Assembly: GCA_022570795.1 (NCBI GenBank)
Contig: JAKUDP010000014.1
Span: 124,001 to 188,000, forward strand
DNA length: 64,000 nucleotides
Direction: 5' to 3'
Source: Sphaerulina vaccinii
Lineage: Eukaryota; Ascomycota; Dothideomycetes; Mycosphaerellales; Mycosphaerellaceae
Part shown: piece after piece, positions 43,051 through 53,528 of the stretch
How positions within the stretch are numbered: position 1 is the first letter of the stretch
Layout of the letters: the number at the start of each line of letters is the position of its first letter
Program-made: the position numbers and the translations under genes
The notes under the pieces: model-generated
Told to the model about the DNA's origin: nothing
Seen by the model: only the letters and a program-made list of their open reading frames with translations
Databases searched by the model: none

Positions 43051-43234
43051 TGGTCCTACTACGACTCGAACGTAGATCTCTCGAACGCTGACGCACCGAA
43101 GTACGAACGCTCACAGACATGGCTGTTGTGACTTAGATTGGTACCGCGTCCTCTTGGTACGCAGTGGAAACGCTCAAAGCGTACATGCCATGCCCTCGTT
43201 TGGATCGAGCGTGCTACCATTGCACCACGGGACC
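43051..43234 (-). ncRNA. 184-base tRNA-like gene 1 with A and B boxes
   Basis: Ends GGTCCCG and GGACCA form an acceptor-like stem. The A-box is TGGTGCAATGGTAGC, the B-box in CTACG-TTCGAGT-CGTAG is a good T-arm, and TTTT follows. An anticodon-like arm (CTCG-ATCCAAA-CGAG) would read CCA, but about 110 extra bases lie between this arm and the T-arm, including CGUAC-UUCG-GUGCG. Too long for a normal tRNA unless it has an exceptional intron or insert. Its neighbour at 43372 has the same length. Confidence 0.75.
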
Positions 43235-43371
43235 TGTTTGGTTAGTCATGCTGGCGAGGGCTATGTGAAGGTCGTATCTGTGACAACTGGGCGGGTCTTC
43301 AGACTTGTGGAACTACGACATAAAGACAGGCCTACACCACGGCAAAAGTGAATTTCTCTGGACAAAAGATA

Positions 43372-43555
43372 TGGTCTCCCCACGATTCGAACGTGGGTCT
43401 TTCAGTGATAGACGACCGAAGTCATCTAAACGGGGCTGAGTACTCACCCTAAGGGTCTTACGATGCCCCAGGCTTCCATCAGAGATCTCCCTGAACTACG
43501 GGTTACAGAGGCACCCGCTCATTTACTGAGCGTGCTACCGTTGCACCAGAAGACC
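43372..43555 (-). ncRNA. 184-base tRNA-like gene 2 with A and B boxes
   Basis: Ends GGTCTTC and GGAGACCA pair. A-box TGGTGCAACGGTAGC, B-box in CCACG-TTCGAAT-CGTGG, and TTTT downstream. The arm CGCTC-AGTAAAT-GAGCG lacks the U expected before an anticodon. A hairpin GAUGAC-UUCG-GUCGUC occupies the same place as the UUCG hairpin of gene 1 with a different stem sequence, so structure rather than sequence is kept. Probably not a translating tRNA. Confidence 0.75.
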
Positions 43556-43705
43556 TGTGTGTGATTCATCTGGCCTCCTTGATTGGCTAGTTGTGATTCC
43601 CAGGTGTACTTGAAGGCTCATAGAGACACGATCGCCATTGAAATACAATGCTGGGCTTTCTGAGACGACCAACACTGGAGCCAACGTATTCAATGAAGCG
43701 CGAGC

Positions 43706-43817
43706 AAAATGCAAATAGTCAACTTGACTTCTGCCGATCGAGCTGCCGTAAGTGCTATCTAGCATCAGCGAGGTCGATGACTTACAAACTATACCGCTAG
43801 ACCAATGACGATTGTTG
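43706..43817 (-). ncRNA. Array RNA copy 29, 3' end degenerate
   Basis: 5' CAACAATCGTCATTGGTCTAGCGGTATAG is intact. The second arm CAUCGAC-CUC-GCUGAUG has A-U in place of the usual G-U. The 3' strand GGCGATTG is not found; a TTTT run lies at 43706-43709. Probably truncated. Confidence 0.5.
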
Positions 43818-43893
43818 ATGAGTGTGAGTTGTGCGTCCAATATGATGCTCTTCTTTGTGTCTGACTGACAAACAAAAGATAAGAAACGGAAGC

Positions 43894-44044
43894 AAAACAA
43901 TCGCCAAGGACTGGCCCTCATTGAAAGCATAAGACCGCTAAACCAGGCGATTTCGCCCTGGAAGTTGGCCCCTGAGACTACAACAGTCAGCATCAGCTAT
44001 ACCGACGACTTACGAGTTTACCGCTAGACCACGGACGACTATTG
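43894..44044 (-). ncRNA. Array RNA copy 30
   Basis: The closing helix is AUAGUCGUC with GGCGAUUGU (C-G replaced by U-G). D-arm TGGTCTAGCGGTAAACTC; second arm CGUCGGU-AUA-GCUGAUG. A long private hairpin CCAGGGCGA..UCGCCUGG. Upstream CTTCATATAC at about -28. The terminator is TTTT. Confidence 0.83.
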
Positions 44045-44295
44045 GGAGTACTGGGACAATTGCTGTATATGAAGGTCATCTTACTGCCGCACCTTAGCTG
44101 TGTAGTCTTGGCGCTGGAGACATGCCATAGGCGACTTTCACGCTTCATCGTTCCTAGCTTCTGCTTTCACGAGCCAGAAGAGGTCAAGAAGGATCGAACC
44201 CCTATTTGGAACGGTATGCGGACGTCATGTCTTCACCTCAAGCGGAGCCTACTGTTGTCTAGGATCTGCCTTTCTGGGGTCATATGGATGCGAAC

Positions 44296-44331
<36 letters not shown>

Positions 44332-44630
44332 CTCTCTCTCTCTCTCGGTTTCGGCTTCTGATCCCGCGCAATAACTGTACATCTCTGCGATGCGGCAATA
44401 GAGAAATTCAGAGACGAGATACAACGGAGATGATCTCTGACCAGGGGAGAAATGGCAGTCGGCTACAAGGATGTATCGGGAAAGGAGCGAGCACTGATGC
44501 ACATTACGAAGAGATTGGACAGCTTCACTAATTGTGTCCCTATTCTCCGGCAGAGTCTTGCTCATAACAGAAGACAGAGTGTTGTGACCCAACAAGATAA
44601 TCCTACATAGCCATACCTGGCTCTCAATTC
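44045..44630. other. Intergenic with microsatellite
   Basis: Holds the promoter of array copy 30, the CA/CT microsatellite and the 3' flank of the peroxidase gene. No gene seen. Confidence 0.45.
44297..44346. repeat. (CA)n(CT)n microsatellite
   Basis: About 16 CA units run directly into about 9 CT units. A compound dinucleotide repeat; useful only as a polymorphic marker. Confidence 0.95.
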
Positions 44631-46139
44631 CTATCTAGTCTGAACAGCTCCTGGTGCAACCGGACCAGTCATACCACCATAGAACGAGAACCCTGGGCAA
44701 GCAGCCAAAGCACTCTGGTTCACGCTTCCAATGCTTGCACAACCCAGTGGACCAGTAACGGTGTTGAGAGCACTAGTCAGACCCGGGATCGCCGAAGCAT
44801 TTAAGCCAGTCAAGAGCGGAAGCTGCGCCTTTGTGAACTCGCTCACGAAGCATACTGGGTTTGCTGCTACTTGTTGTGCGGTGTATGCGCCATTCGTCAA
44901 TGTGGCTGGATCGAGAGCCGAGAAAGAGTTGATCTTGCCCTTGTTGCAGCCTAGACCAAGGACTTGAGGTACGGTCTGGGCGAAGTAGAGGATGTCGGTC
45001 TGGAAGTATGTGATCGAGTACTCGTCGGCGGCGTTGCGCTTGTACCAGTTGTCTGCGGCCTCGATTAGCAACTTACAGGTGGGAAGATGGATGAGAGTAT
45101 GCTCACTTGGAATCTTCTCGTGGCCTGGAGTCCACTTCAAATTGCTGTCTGGACCGGTGATCGACATGAAGCTCTTCAAAACCTCCCTGTTCAGCACGCC
45201 TTCTGGGTATTCGGCGGACTTGTTGCTCATGAAGCGATAGATGAATGTGAAGGCGGCTTGCGACACTTCAATGCCACTGAAGGGCAGATCTGGAAGACAG
45301 AGTCAGCACGTGTCGACAGAAAGTCTCTGGTCGGGTATACTCACAAGCGAAGTAAGGGTTCTTCGCAACAGACTCTTGATACCTGTGTCGGCGGAAGTTG
45401 CGAAGAACTTCCAGGTTGTAATTCGCATTCTTCCCGCCGCCTTGACGAAAGTACAAGTTCTTAAATTGAGAGAGGATGAGCTCGGAGTTGCTACCGTACT
45501 GGTTCAAGTCGGCTCTGCAGGGCGACGAATCGGTCTCGTAGTTCTATGACTTGTCAGTATATGCTTCTCCAGCAGGTGACCTCAGAGATGCAGACTCACG
45601 TTGTGAGAGCCTCCAATACCCTCTCTGATGTTGCCTCCGATAGACCAGCTAGTGCCATCGCCATCGACTAAAGCACCGAACAGCGCAAGAAAGCCACCGA
45701 GGTCGCGAGCCATTCCGAAGACTGTGTTCGTTCCATCGATGAACTGCTGGATCGTGGCAACTCCGTTGTGCGGGATGTAGCCGTGGTTGGCCATTGCTAT
45801 GCAGACACATCAGAAACGAAAGTAAGGATGATCTTCACAGAGCGACTCACCATTCAGACCAGGACATGGCCCACGCGCATCACCCTTACCAGGGGCCACG
45901 AACTTGTATTGGCCAGTGTTCTTCACAAGCTGCTGTGCTGCGTTGAAAGGTGGAGGCACCAAAGGCAGAGCACCAGCTCCTTGTGGTGCTGCAGCATTGA
46001 TCTGACGAGCCTCGATTCCTCTTGTGTGGATGTCCTCCAATGCGTCTGCACTCAGCGAGCTGAGTAGGTCGTCCATGTTGGGCACTGCTGCAGACATGGC
46101 AGTCCCAGCCAACAGGCCAGAGAGAATAGCGAACTTCAT
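44631..46139 (-). CDS. Secreted heme-thiolate peroxidase (chloroperoxidase/peroxygenase family 2)
   Basis: There are four exons: 46139-45851, 45796-45600, 45543-45345 and 45289-44631; 447 residues. A signal peptide (MKFAILSGLLAGTAMSAAVP) is followed by GPCPGLNAMANHGYIPHNG, the proximal-Cys heme motif of PF01328 enzymes, with the intron inside GLN-A. LVDGDGTSWSIGG follows, near the place of the acid-base Glu motif, then NYETDSSPCRADLNQYG and LRNFRRHRYQESVAKNPYFAYLPF. These enzymes use H2O2 to halogenate or oxygenate organic substrates. The C-terminal 110 residues with several Cys are longer than in chloroperoxidase. Extracellular; substrate unknown. Confidence 0.9.
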
Positions 46140-47654
46140 GTTGACTGATCTCGTTCAGACAAGATGCAGAGAGTAGGGCGACGAAATGTGAAGAGCTGTG
46201 ATCGGTCGTGTACTACAACGAGCGCGCGAGCCTCATCATATACTTTCCTGCGAACTACAAAAGCCTTCCTAAACAACGCCATTGTCGAACGTGGTCGCCG
46301 CAAGTTCACGCCTGACCACGCCTTTGAGGAGAATGTACCGTATTCATGTTCACGATGCCGTGCAGACAACCAATCACAACATTGATGATTTGTCCATTTG
46401 TGCCACGCGAGGCGGTTCTTCAGATCTCGAGCTGCCATGGCACGTGTCAGCGGCGTGACGCGATGCTTGATGAGGTCTGGTGAAGGCTTTGTGGCTTTCA
46501 GACATGACGGATAAATGTGGATGTGGCTGTTGGGACTCCATCTTTTGTTTGTTTTGTACCAACAAGAGTTGACCAGATCTTGTGCCAAGCTGGAGAGGGC
46601 CGCCTTGTCAAGTCTTGTGTTGGTCAAGATCGATCTTTGAGTTGTCCAGATCGAGGGTCTAGACAGTGGCGATGCGAGAAGTCCAGAAACGACATGGGTT
46701 GAAAAGGCCAAGGGAATGATGTAGCATTACGGGCACAAGCCTATGTGAAGACAGTCAGCCGCTTATACGTCCTACACAGCGCTGCGTAGTGCTTCGAAAG
46801 CACTCTTTTGGTCATCGAGCGACTGAAAACTGAAGCGAGATCTCATGTTGTTTGCTTAGCAAACTGTCTCTAAGCCGATGTGATTGGCTGATGCATGGGT
46901 GAACGATATACCCAATGAAAATCGGGCTATCAAGCCACACACGGCTAGAGATGCTTCACAGTATTGCAGGCCGATCGACTACATGTATGACATGCTCACC
47001 TTTCCTAAGCCACTGTCCGTTCTCTCGCAGCTCGATGAGTCCACGCAAGGCGAAAGCAAGAACACGAACAATGCCTCCACGACACCGTGTTGGAATGAAA
47101 GGTGCGGCATCGAAAATGTGCCTTCCCATGATCTGTACCCATGAGTAGATAGGTATATCATGAAGCGAAATGATCATATTCAAGCTTAGGAATCAAAGGA
47201 ACCAAGAGACTCGCTGGCGAGCAGAATGATCTGAAACTGTTAGACTGAGTTGACCTTAATTTGCAGCATTAGAACCTGCTAACGACTTACTGACTATACC
47301 ATGGAGTTTGGCACGATCATATGAAGCCGTAAACTGGAAGTCGTATATGATAGTCTCGCGGGGAGAGGAGACTTTTCCTAGTTGGACTTCGCCATTCGGT
47401 TCCCCAAGGAGATGTGGGACTTCCCTCAGTAGGATTGGACTCTCGAGATCACATCACCTTCTATGCCATTCGAGATCCAGACATTGTACTTCACAAGATA
47501 CTATCGACTTCCAGAAAGAACCCAGAAAAGGAAGTGCTGAACTTCATCATTCCAAAAGCTCTCTGTGATCTCAAATACACCAAGCATTTCCATACACAGC
47601 CAGTCCAAATTCCAAAAGCTCCCAAGTCTCCAGAGATCAGCCTCTCCTTGTCTC
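46140..47654. other. 1.5-kb intergenic stretch with one degenerate array copy
   Basis: Apart from a decayed RNA copy near 47.3 kb nothing is supported. Frames on both strands overlap each other and lack domains. Confidence 0.45.
47265..47318 (-). ncRNA. Array RNA copy 31, remnant
   Basis: ATGATCGTGCCAAACTCCATGGTATAGTCAGTAAGTCGTTAGC-like 5' half only: the A-box-like and second-arm regions are recognisable, but the closing helix and T-run are missing. Outlier from the main arrays. Confidence 0.4.
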
Positions 47655-49066
47655 TCAATAAAAATGCCTAACAACCCCCCACGGCAACCTCTTCCTACCA
47701 TCATTCTTCTCAAACCACTCAACCGCTCGCTCCGCCTCCCTATCAACATCATACGGAAACCAAAACTCCTGAGTCGGCAACGTCCAAGAACGAATATTCA
47801 TCGGCATAAGAGGTCCCTCAGGATAAAATTCTCGAATCTTGGCTTCGAAATCGTGTAGATTCTTTTCACCGCTGGTTTGGTAGAACATGACGTTCGAGTA
47901 GAGTTGTGTGGTGTTGGCGCGGGGGAGGCGGAAGTCGCTGTAGAGTTGGCAACGTTGAGGGATGTCTGTGTTATCGGAGGAGGAAGTCTTGCGGAAGAGG
48001 GTGGTAAGGGAGGCGGCGTCTTCGATGCTGCAGCAGCCGCCTTGGGCGTGGGTGGGCTTTGGGTACGATTAGCATTCGACTTGAATAGAGAGCGCATCGA
48101 TGCTTGGCTACTGACCTGGAACGGATGTGCAGCATCTCCGATCAGAATGGCTCGTCCATTGTTGTAGCGTGATATCGTGTCTCGAAACTTGATAGGAAAG
48201 CATTTGAAGTCATCGTCGCTCTCTGCGGCTTCGACAATAGCACTCCAGATAGGATGCATATCCTGTAACACCCTCAGCACTTCACCTTTGGTAGCCGGAG
48301 AACTCCACCCCTCGTCATCTTCGTGTCCTGGACGTGTTGTATGGAAGACTGCGACGTTCATGATCTGATCGTTGGCGCAAGGATATGTCATGACCATTGT
48401 TCCCTCATGGCGGCACGTGTAGAATCCGCTTGGTTGATTCTCGAATTGAGACCAGATCACAGGTTTAGAGCGCAAAGCGGCCATCGGCACGAGTCCACGA
48501 AAGACAGATTTTCCGATCTTTGTGGGTGAAATGTCTAGGCCTGTAATCACCTTGACCAGAGAACTTCGGATGCCGTCAGCAACAACGATGAGGTCGTGCT
48601 TCGACTCTGCTCCATCCTTGAACTTGACGACCCCTTCGAAACAGTCCAGGTCGACGACTTCTCTACCGAGCTTTACCTCAACACCCAAGCTCTCGGCCAT
48701 TGTCCTCAATCCTCGATGTAAATCAACACGATGATACGCATTATAGTTGGCTCCAAAGTCTGCTTTCACATTTGCGAAGTTGCGCTGATGAAGGACTTTT
48801 AGAGTCTGCGCATCGACAAGTCGGGTTTGTTGTTTGTCTGTCTCGTTATACGCTTTGCCATCGAAGCCCCATCGATCCAGGATCCGGTTAGCATTAGGAG
48901 TGAGAGTGATGGCTGCTCCAATTTCGTTCTTGAATTTGGATCGCTCGTATATGGTGATGAAATTGGCTGGATTGGAGCGCTTCAATGCGATCCCTGCGCA
49001 AAGGCCGGCGATACCAGCGCCGACTATGGCTGCATCCAGTGGTGAGTGATCTGCGGTGGAGCCCAT
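47655..49066 (-). CDS. FAD-dependent aromatic monooxygenase (salicylate hydroxylase-like)
   Basis: Exon 1 is 49066-48116 and exon 2 is 48056-47655; 450 residues. Group A flavoprotein hydroxylase: AAIVGAGIAGLCAGIAL (GxGxxG), DLIVVADGIRSSLVK (DG motif) and RAILIGDAAHPFQ joined across the intron to PTHAQGGCCSIEDAASL (GD motif). Such enzymes use NAD(P)H and O2 to hydroxylate phenolic acids. The substrate cannot be read from sequence. Single 59-base intron; no targeting signal. Confidence 0.92.
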
Positions 49067-49554
49067 ATTGGTTTGTTGGATGTGACCTCAGGTCGAAGCT
49101 CCTCTTTCGAAGTCCTGCTCGATCGCACAAGGGCGTGTGGATGGTCGTCTTAGCTAAGTCAAGCGAAGCCGTCGTTGATCATACCAGGATGGAAAGCGTT
49201 GAGCCACTCTGGTGTTACCAGAGTCGCACAGCTCCTGCACAACACTTCGAATTCTTCCAATGCTCTTCTTCGTTCCAGATTGGCTCGCTCGGAGTCGTAC
49301 GGTAGATGGTGCATATGGCACATATCAGTAGCTGAAGGATATCTTGCTTACGCAAGCCCGTAATCACAGGTCAACATGGTGGAGACATTCCGCGTTGTAT
49401 GCAACATGCAAGTGGTAGCCGAGAGCTGCTGCAGGATCATTATGCAGTGCCTGCAAGATTCGCTGCAGCTGATCACACAGTAGTCAGCACGACCCGAACA
49501 TCACCATCAACGCTCCCAGAATCTTCTACTCCTGGAAGGACTTTTTCAAATCGT
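49067..49554. other. Intergenic, no gene seen
   Basis: 488 bases between the monooxygenase start and the GNAT stop. Nothing recognisable. Confidence 0.4.
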
Positions 49555-50256
49555 TCAGAGAGCGCCACGAAGATCGATCATATAGAGCGCTCCAGGCCAG
49601 GTAGTGCCATTGCGCCTCGTGAGACTATAGTCATCCACATTCGTGAAGCCAAGTCTCGTGTAGTATCTAGAACACTGTAAGTCTCCCATTTCTTGAACGT
49701 CAAATCACACTCACTGCTCAAGCTTTCGATCATTGCCAGTCCAGAAGTCGACATATAGAGCCTCTTTGTGTTCGATTCGTGCTCGTTCCTTGAGTGCGAC
49801 AACCACAGCTTGACCAACACCGCCATGTCTTTGTTGTGGTCGACAGTCTGCGATCAAAACCTCGAGATACAGTAGAGACTCTTCAGGGATAGAATGATGC
49901 TGAAAGTCAATATGCTCTAAGAGGAACTTGGGTAGTGCGTCACGTATTAATGCTGCGCCCACCTTGACAACTTCGTTTGCTGAAGAATGCTTCTCGACGA
50001 CCAGGAGCCGGCGACTGTCATCATCCTCATTCTTCTCTGACTTCCGGATGATATCGATGACCTCTTGCCTTTGACCATCTCTCAAGGAGAAGGGCTCATC
50101 TCCCCACATCTCTCCGGCGCCAATGGATGCCAGGAAAGGAAGCGTGGAATCCCATGCAGCGAGAATAAAGTCGACATCGTAATGTCTTATAGTGGCGTGT
50201 CGCACACGACCTTGTGACTCGCCCGTGGCCATGATTGATGTTGTTGTAATGCTCAT
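49555..50256 (-). CDS. GNAT-family N-acetyltransferase
   Basis: Exon 1 is 50256-49715 and exon 2 is 49666-49555; 217 residues. YLEVLIADCRPQQRHGGVGQAVVVALKERA fits beta4 and the acetyl-CoA-binding loop (Q/R-x-x-G-x-G) of GNAT enzymes. Exon 2 gives YYTRLGFTNVDDYSLTR, the usual YxxxGF C-terminal motif, which fixed the acceptor at CTAG rather than the nearer ACAG. Substrate unknown. Met choices at 50277, 50256 and 50232 are all in frame. Confidence 0.8.
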
Positions 50257-50496
50257 CTGAAAATGGGGAAGGAACACGGGACCTGCTTAGTCATTCCCGC
50301 ACTCCCGTCCGAGATTTTAGTCACTCGCGAAACGTCCTCGCTGCGTCTTCTGTTCACCACGAGACCTGGGTATCGCAATCCACTCTCTACCGCTATAGCC
50401 TCCACTTTGCTAACTACTACCTCAAATTAGCTCGCACGCGCGCCTGATTCGCGGCTGCTACATCAACCCTGGACCAGTCATCACGAGAAGAACATC

Positions 50497-51405
50497 ATGG
50501 CAGCTACCGGAGCTTCACCTGTCTCCAGCCTGCCACCTGAATTACTGCAGAACGTATTATCCTACCTTAGCGTCAATGAGCTTCTATATGCGCGAGCCGT
50601 GTCTCTGGAGTGGCGTGCCGCCATCCAAGAGACTCCAGAACTTCAGCAGGCTATGTTCCTTCGTGCGGAGAAGCCGCATTACGTCGTTCGAGAAGTGCGC
50701 CATCGAGACGACATGGACGGAGTGTGCGAGCTCGTCGTCAATGCGGATGGCTATCATGACGAAGAGGACGGAGACGGCGAATTAGGGGAATTTGTCGGCC
50801 TCAGATACAACATTGGCCGCATCAATCCATTGGCCCTGCATCATGAGGTCAAATACAATAGTGATTTTTACGATGAAATCATGCCGGGTTCATGCGATCT
50901 CTTCTGGTATGCGAAGCGGTGCAGATTCCGCATATCGCATTCGACTCTCAGCGACTTTCTCAGGCGTATGCACCTTACACAGCCACCTGTGCGTACTGCA
51001 GAGTGCAAAATGATCTTCGATCTGCCGGATGGTGGACTGAAGCCAGAAACCAGAAGATTGAACAGTGAAACAGGCTTGACTATCGGCGATGTGGCAGATT
51101 GTGTCGCAGATTGCATTGCCTCATCTCAGGAACATTCGAAGTTGTCATGGGTCACCCTTGATGTGGAGCATATCATCGAACTGGTCCCCGGGATCGCGAG
51201 ACAACTTTTGCTGAGGTTGAGACGCGTGGATCCCAAATACGACTCTACTTGGGGAGGTCGACTCGAGGCATGCGAGCAAGTACCACAAGCAAAAGCGGAG
51301 AGTATTCTTCTGCTAGCAGCTGGAACCAGAAGAGCTGCAAGTAATCACGATGATCAAGGCTCAGGAGATGACGACGACGGCTTAGAAGATGATGAGGAAG
51401 ACTGA
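50497..51405 (+). CDS. F-box protein
   Basis: Single exon, 302 residues. Residues 9-50 (SSLPPELLQNVLSYLSVNEL..ARAVSLEWRAAIQ) are an F-box, the Skp1-binding part of SCF ubiquitin ligases. The rest has no recognised substrate-binding repeat. The C-terminus is strongly acidic (SGDDDDGLEDDEED). The target is unknown. Confidence 0.82.
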   Translation: MAATGASPVSSLPPELLQNVLSYLSVNELLYARAVSLEWRAAIQETPELQQAMFLRAEKPHYVVREVRHRDDMDGVCELVVNADGYHDEEDGDGELGEFVGLRYNIGRINPLALHHEVKYNSDFYDEIMPGSCDLFWYAKRCRFRISHSTLSDFLRRMHLTQPPVRTAECKMIFDLPDGGLKPETRRLNSETGLTIGDVADCVADCIASSQEHSKLSWVTLDVEHIIELVPGIARQLLLRLRRVDPKYDSTWGGRLEACEQVPQAKAESILLLAAGTRRAASNHDDQGSGDDDDGLEDDEED

Positions 51406-51896
51406 GGAGTTGACGAGGGAGATTAAGAAGTGACGAGGACGACTCAGACGATGAGTGACATTGAAGGTCCAGAAGACGAGTCCTGTTCGAGCGCTGGCAC
51501 GACCTGTCTCCTTTGCCACCAGTGTTCAGCCATAGCGAAGAGCAGGTGAACACCAAGGCGAGTTTGGACGGACAGTGACTGCAAGGACGACATCTCGAGC
51601 GAATTCGGAGAAGGTTGGCAGGCTGCCACAGCATATCGCCTAGCACGCACGGGAACTGTGTTGCCTCATCAGTGAAGTGCTTGATTGAATGAAGAATTGA
51701 ATCAAGACGATTGCAAAAAAGCCATATATACAAGACTGACGAGACGCTTTAAATCTTCCAACTCCCAAGCCACGCCGAAACTCTTACCATACAAGCCGAA
51801 TCCTCTACTGTCCTCGCCTCCCATATGTACAGCCAACCCTGTGCTTCCAAGTCCTCGAATGGAGTGGCATTCCTGTGCACGCCGATCCTTGGAGGT
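51406..51896. other. Intergenic, no gene seen
   Basis: 491 bases between convergent genes; presumably both terminators. Nothing else recognised. Confidence 0.4.
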
Positions 51897-52588
51897 CTAA
51901 GCGAGTTGTCCCGGACTTCTCTTCAACTTCTTCATGGGCAGCTTGCCAGGCCCCCCAATTGTCATGAAATCGAACATCTGGCCCATGCCATCAACTGCAG
52001 GGTCGTGCTTTGCTTTCTCCGCGATTTCTTGGACGACATCTTCCTTCTTGATGGTCTTCACAGTACCATCTGCCTCTCTGAACTTATCGGGACCTCGCAG
52101 GAAGAGCGCACCAGGATAGTCAGGACCTGTGACTTTAAGAATAGTAGGACGATCTGGCCAGACCATACGGTTTGCGTATCTGTCAGCCGTGGCTGGGCTG
52201 AGCTCAACGTGGCCCTCGACAAATGTGCATCCATGAGGTCCGGCAGTTTCACTTCTGTAATCAGTATGGGCTGCGACTGGAAGCCAATCATTCTCTTTGA
52301 ACGCCTCGCCTGGACGCAAGCGGGATGAGGGAGCTGCACGAATCTTCGTATGAGCGATGCGAAGGGAGCCTTTCACGATACGATGGGTGTTCTCGCTGTG
52401 GTGCCGGTGCTCGTTGAGTCCTTTGCCACTATCGAACTGTTAGCGCTGGCTCTGTACTGTCCAACGAGGATCCTGAGATCGACTTACGGCTGCAGAATTG
52501 TGGTCGACACGAAATAGAAGCCCTTGTCCTGGACCTCCTTCTCTTCCTTGGTAAGCTCCAAAGCATGATTGATGATGTAGTAAGGCAT
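51897..52588 (-). CDS. Unrecognised protein, cupin-like pattern
   Basis: Exon 1 is 52588-52488 and exon 2 is 52428-51897; 210 residues. Exon 1 gives MPYYIINHALELTKEEKEVQ; the acceptor GATAG was chosen because it joins exon 1 to the long exon in frame. NEHRHHSENTHRIVKGSLRI and GPHGCTFVEGHVEL resemble the His-rich strands of small cupins, but I cannot assign a family. No targeting signal. Real gene likely; function unknown. Confidence 0.7.
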
Positions 52589-53303
52589 CTTGTGAACTGG
52601 TCAGTCGATGGAGGAGTCGTGAAGTCGCATATTGGGATCTTGAAAGAGTGATGAAGGTGATGATGAGGCTCGTCTGGAAGGAGGTGCTGATGGAAGTGCT
52701 GAAGTGCTGATCTGATTTCAATCTCCAGGTCATTCGATGGTATTGATATACCTGCAGCTCTCGGTCGGCATGCTGACTGAACCCGACAACAGCAGCATGT
52801 CTGTCTGACTTCATCTATGTCTCACAGCGACCCACGACTTACCTTCCCAAGTCGCGACGACGCATGTGCTTCATTTCCTCAGGCCGCATCTTGTCTTGGT
52901 CGACTCTGACATTCTCGTCAACCTATGATGTCCATGATCTACTTCTCAAAAGCTAGAGACCGACTATCTCTCACCCTTCCACGGCGTTTCATATGCAGCC
53001 GCCTCTGACCACATGGTCAGAAACCGATCGAGATTCCTTACGATTCCGACCACTATTGTGAGAGACCTTGTCTTGATGCCTTCCATCCATGCCGATGCTG
53101 GTCTGATTCTGGAGGTCCAGTCCTATCCTAACCATACCATACCAGGTCCGGTGACTTCGGTCTGAGTCTGCATGAACCCCCATGGTTCGCTATGCTGGTC
53201 CACTTCTGGCTGACCACCATGTCAGAGTACAGTTTCTGTGGTCTAGAGACTTGTGATACTAGTACTGGAGATTCGCTTGTTTAGCTGATTGGTGGCACCA
53301 TGT
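52589..53303. other. Intergenic, no gene seen
   Basis: 715 bases upstream of the cupin-like gene. Only short frames; nothing recognised. Confidence 0.4.
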
Positions 53304-53528
53304 TCAAAAGAAGGCTGTGTATAAGAGGAACAAGATGATTGCTGAAAGTATGAAGAAGCAGCCAAGAAGGACCAGCCTGTATATTTGATCGAAGACATCG
53401 TCGCGTTGAGGTGGTTGGTTGTTCGGCTCCCGGTCAGTTCGCATGTGTTCTTGGGGATTGTGCTGTTGCTGGCGTTGGTGGTGAGAGAGCATTGGGAGCG
53501 ACTGAACGCTGGCTTTTGAATCCATCAA
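53304..53528 (-). CDS. Possible small tail-anchored membrane protein
   Basis: A 74-residue frame starting MMDSKASVQSLPML, Gln/His-rich, ending in one hydrophobic segment (LVLLGCFFILSAIILFLLYT) at the extreme C-terminus. The layout fits a tail-anchored protein, but size and lack of homology knowledge make this tentative. A 20-base tandem duplication lies just upstream. Confidence 0.35.
   Translation of the reverse strand: MMDSKASVQSLPMLSHHQRQQQHNPQEHMRTDREPNNQPPQRDDVFDQIYRLVLLGCFFILSAIILFLLYTAFF

Noticed and set aside
9826..44044. Array RNA units as ordinary tRNA genes
   Set aside because: They have an A-box-like segment and arms, but lack a B-box T-arm in most copies, are 145-214 bases long, lack the U before an anticodon and have T-arm-like hairpins with loops of only 2-4 bases.
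9826..47318. Array RNA units as SINE retroposons
   Set aside because: No A- or T-rich 3' tails of the retroposon kind, no target duplications seen, each carries its own TATA, and middles are unrelated while helix pairing is maintained. Dispersal by SINE-like movement would give near-identical full-length copies.
47655..47888. Separate small gene at the end of the FAD monooxygenase
   Set aside because: It is the in-frame C-terminal part of exon 2, continuous with PTHAQGGCCSIEDA after the 59-base intron.
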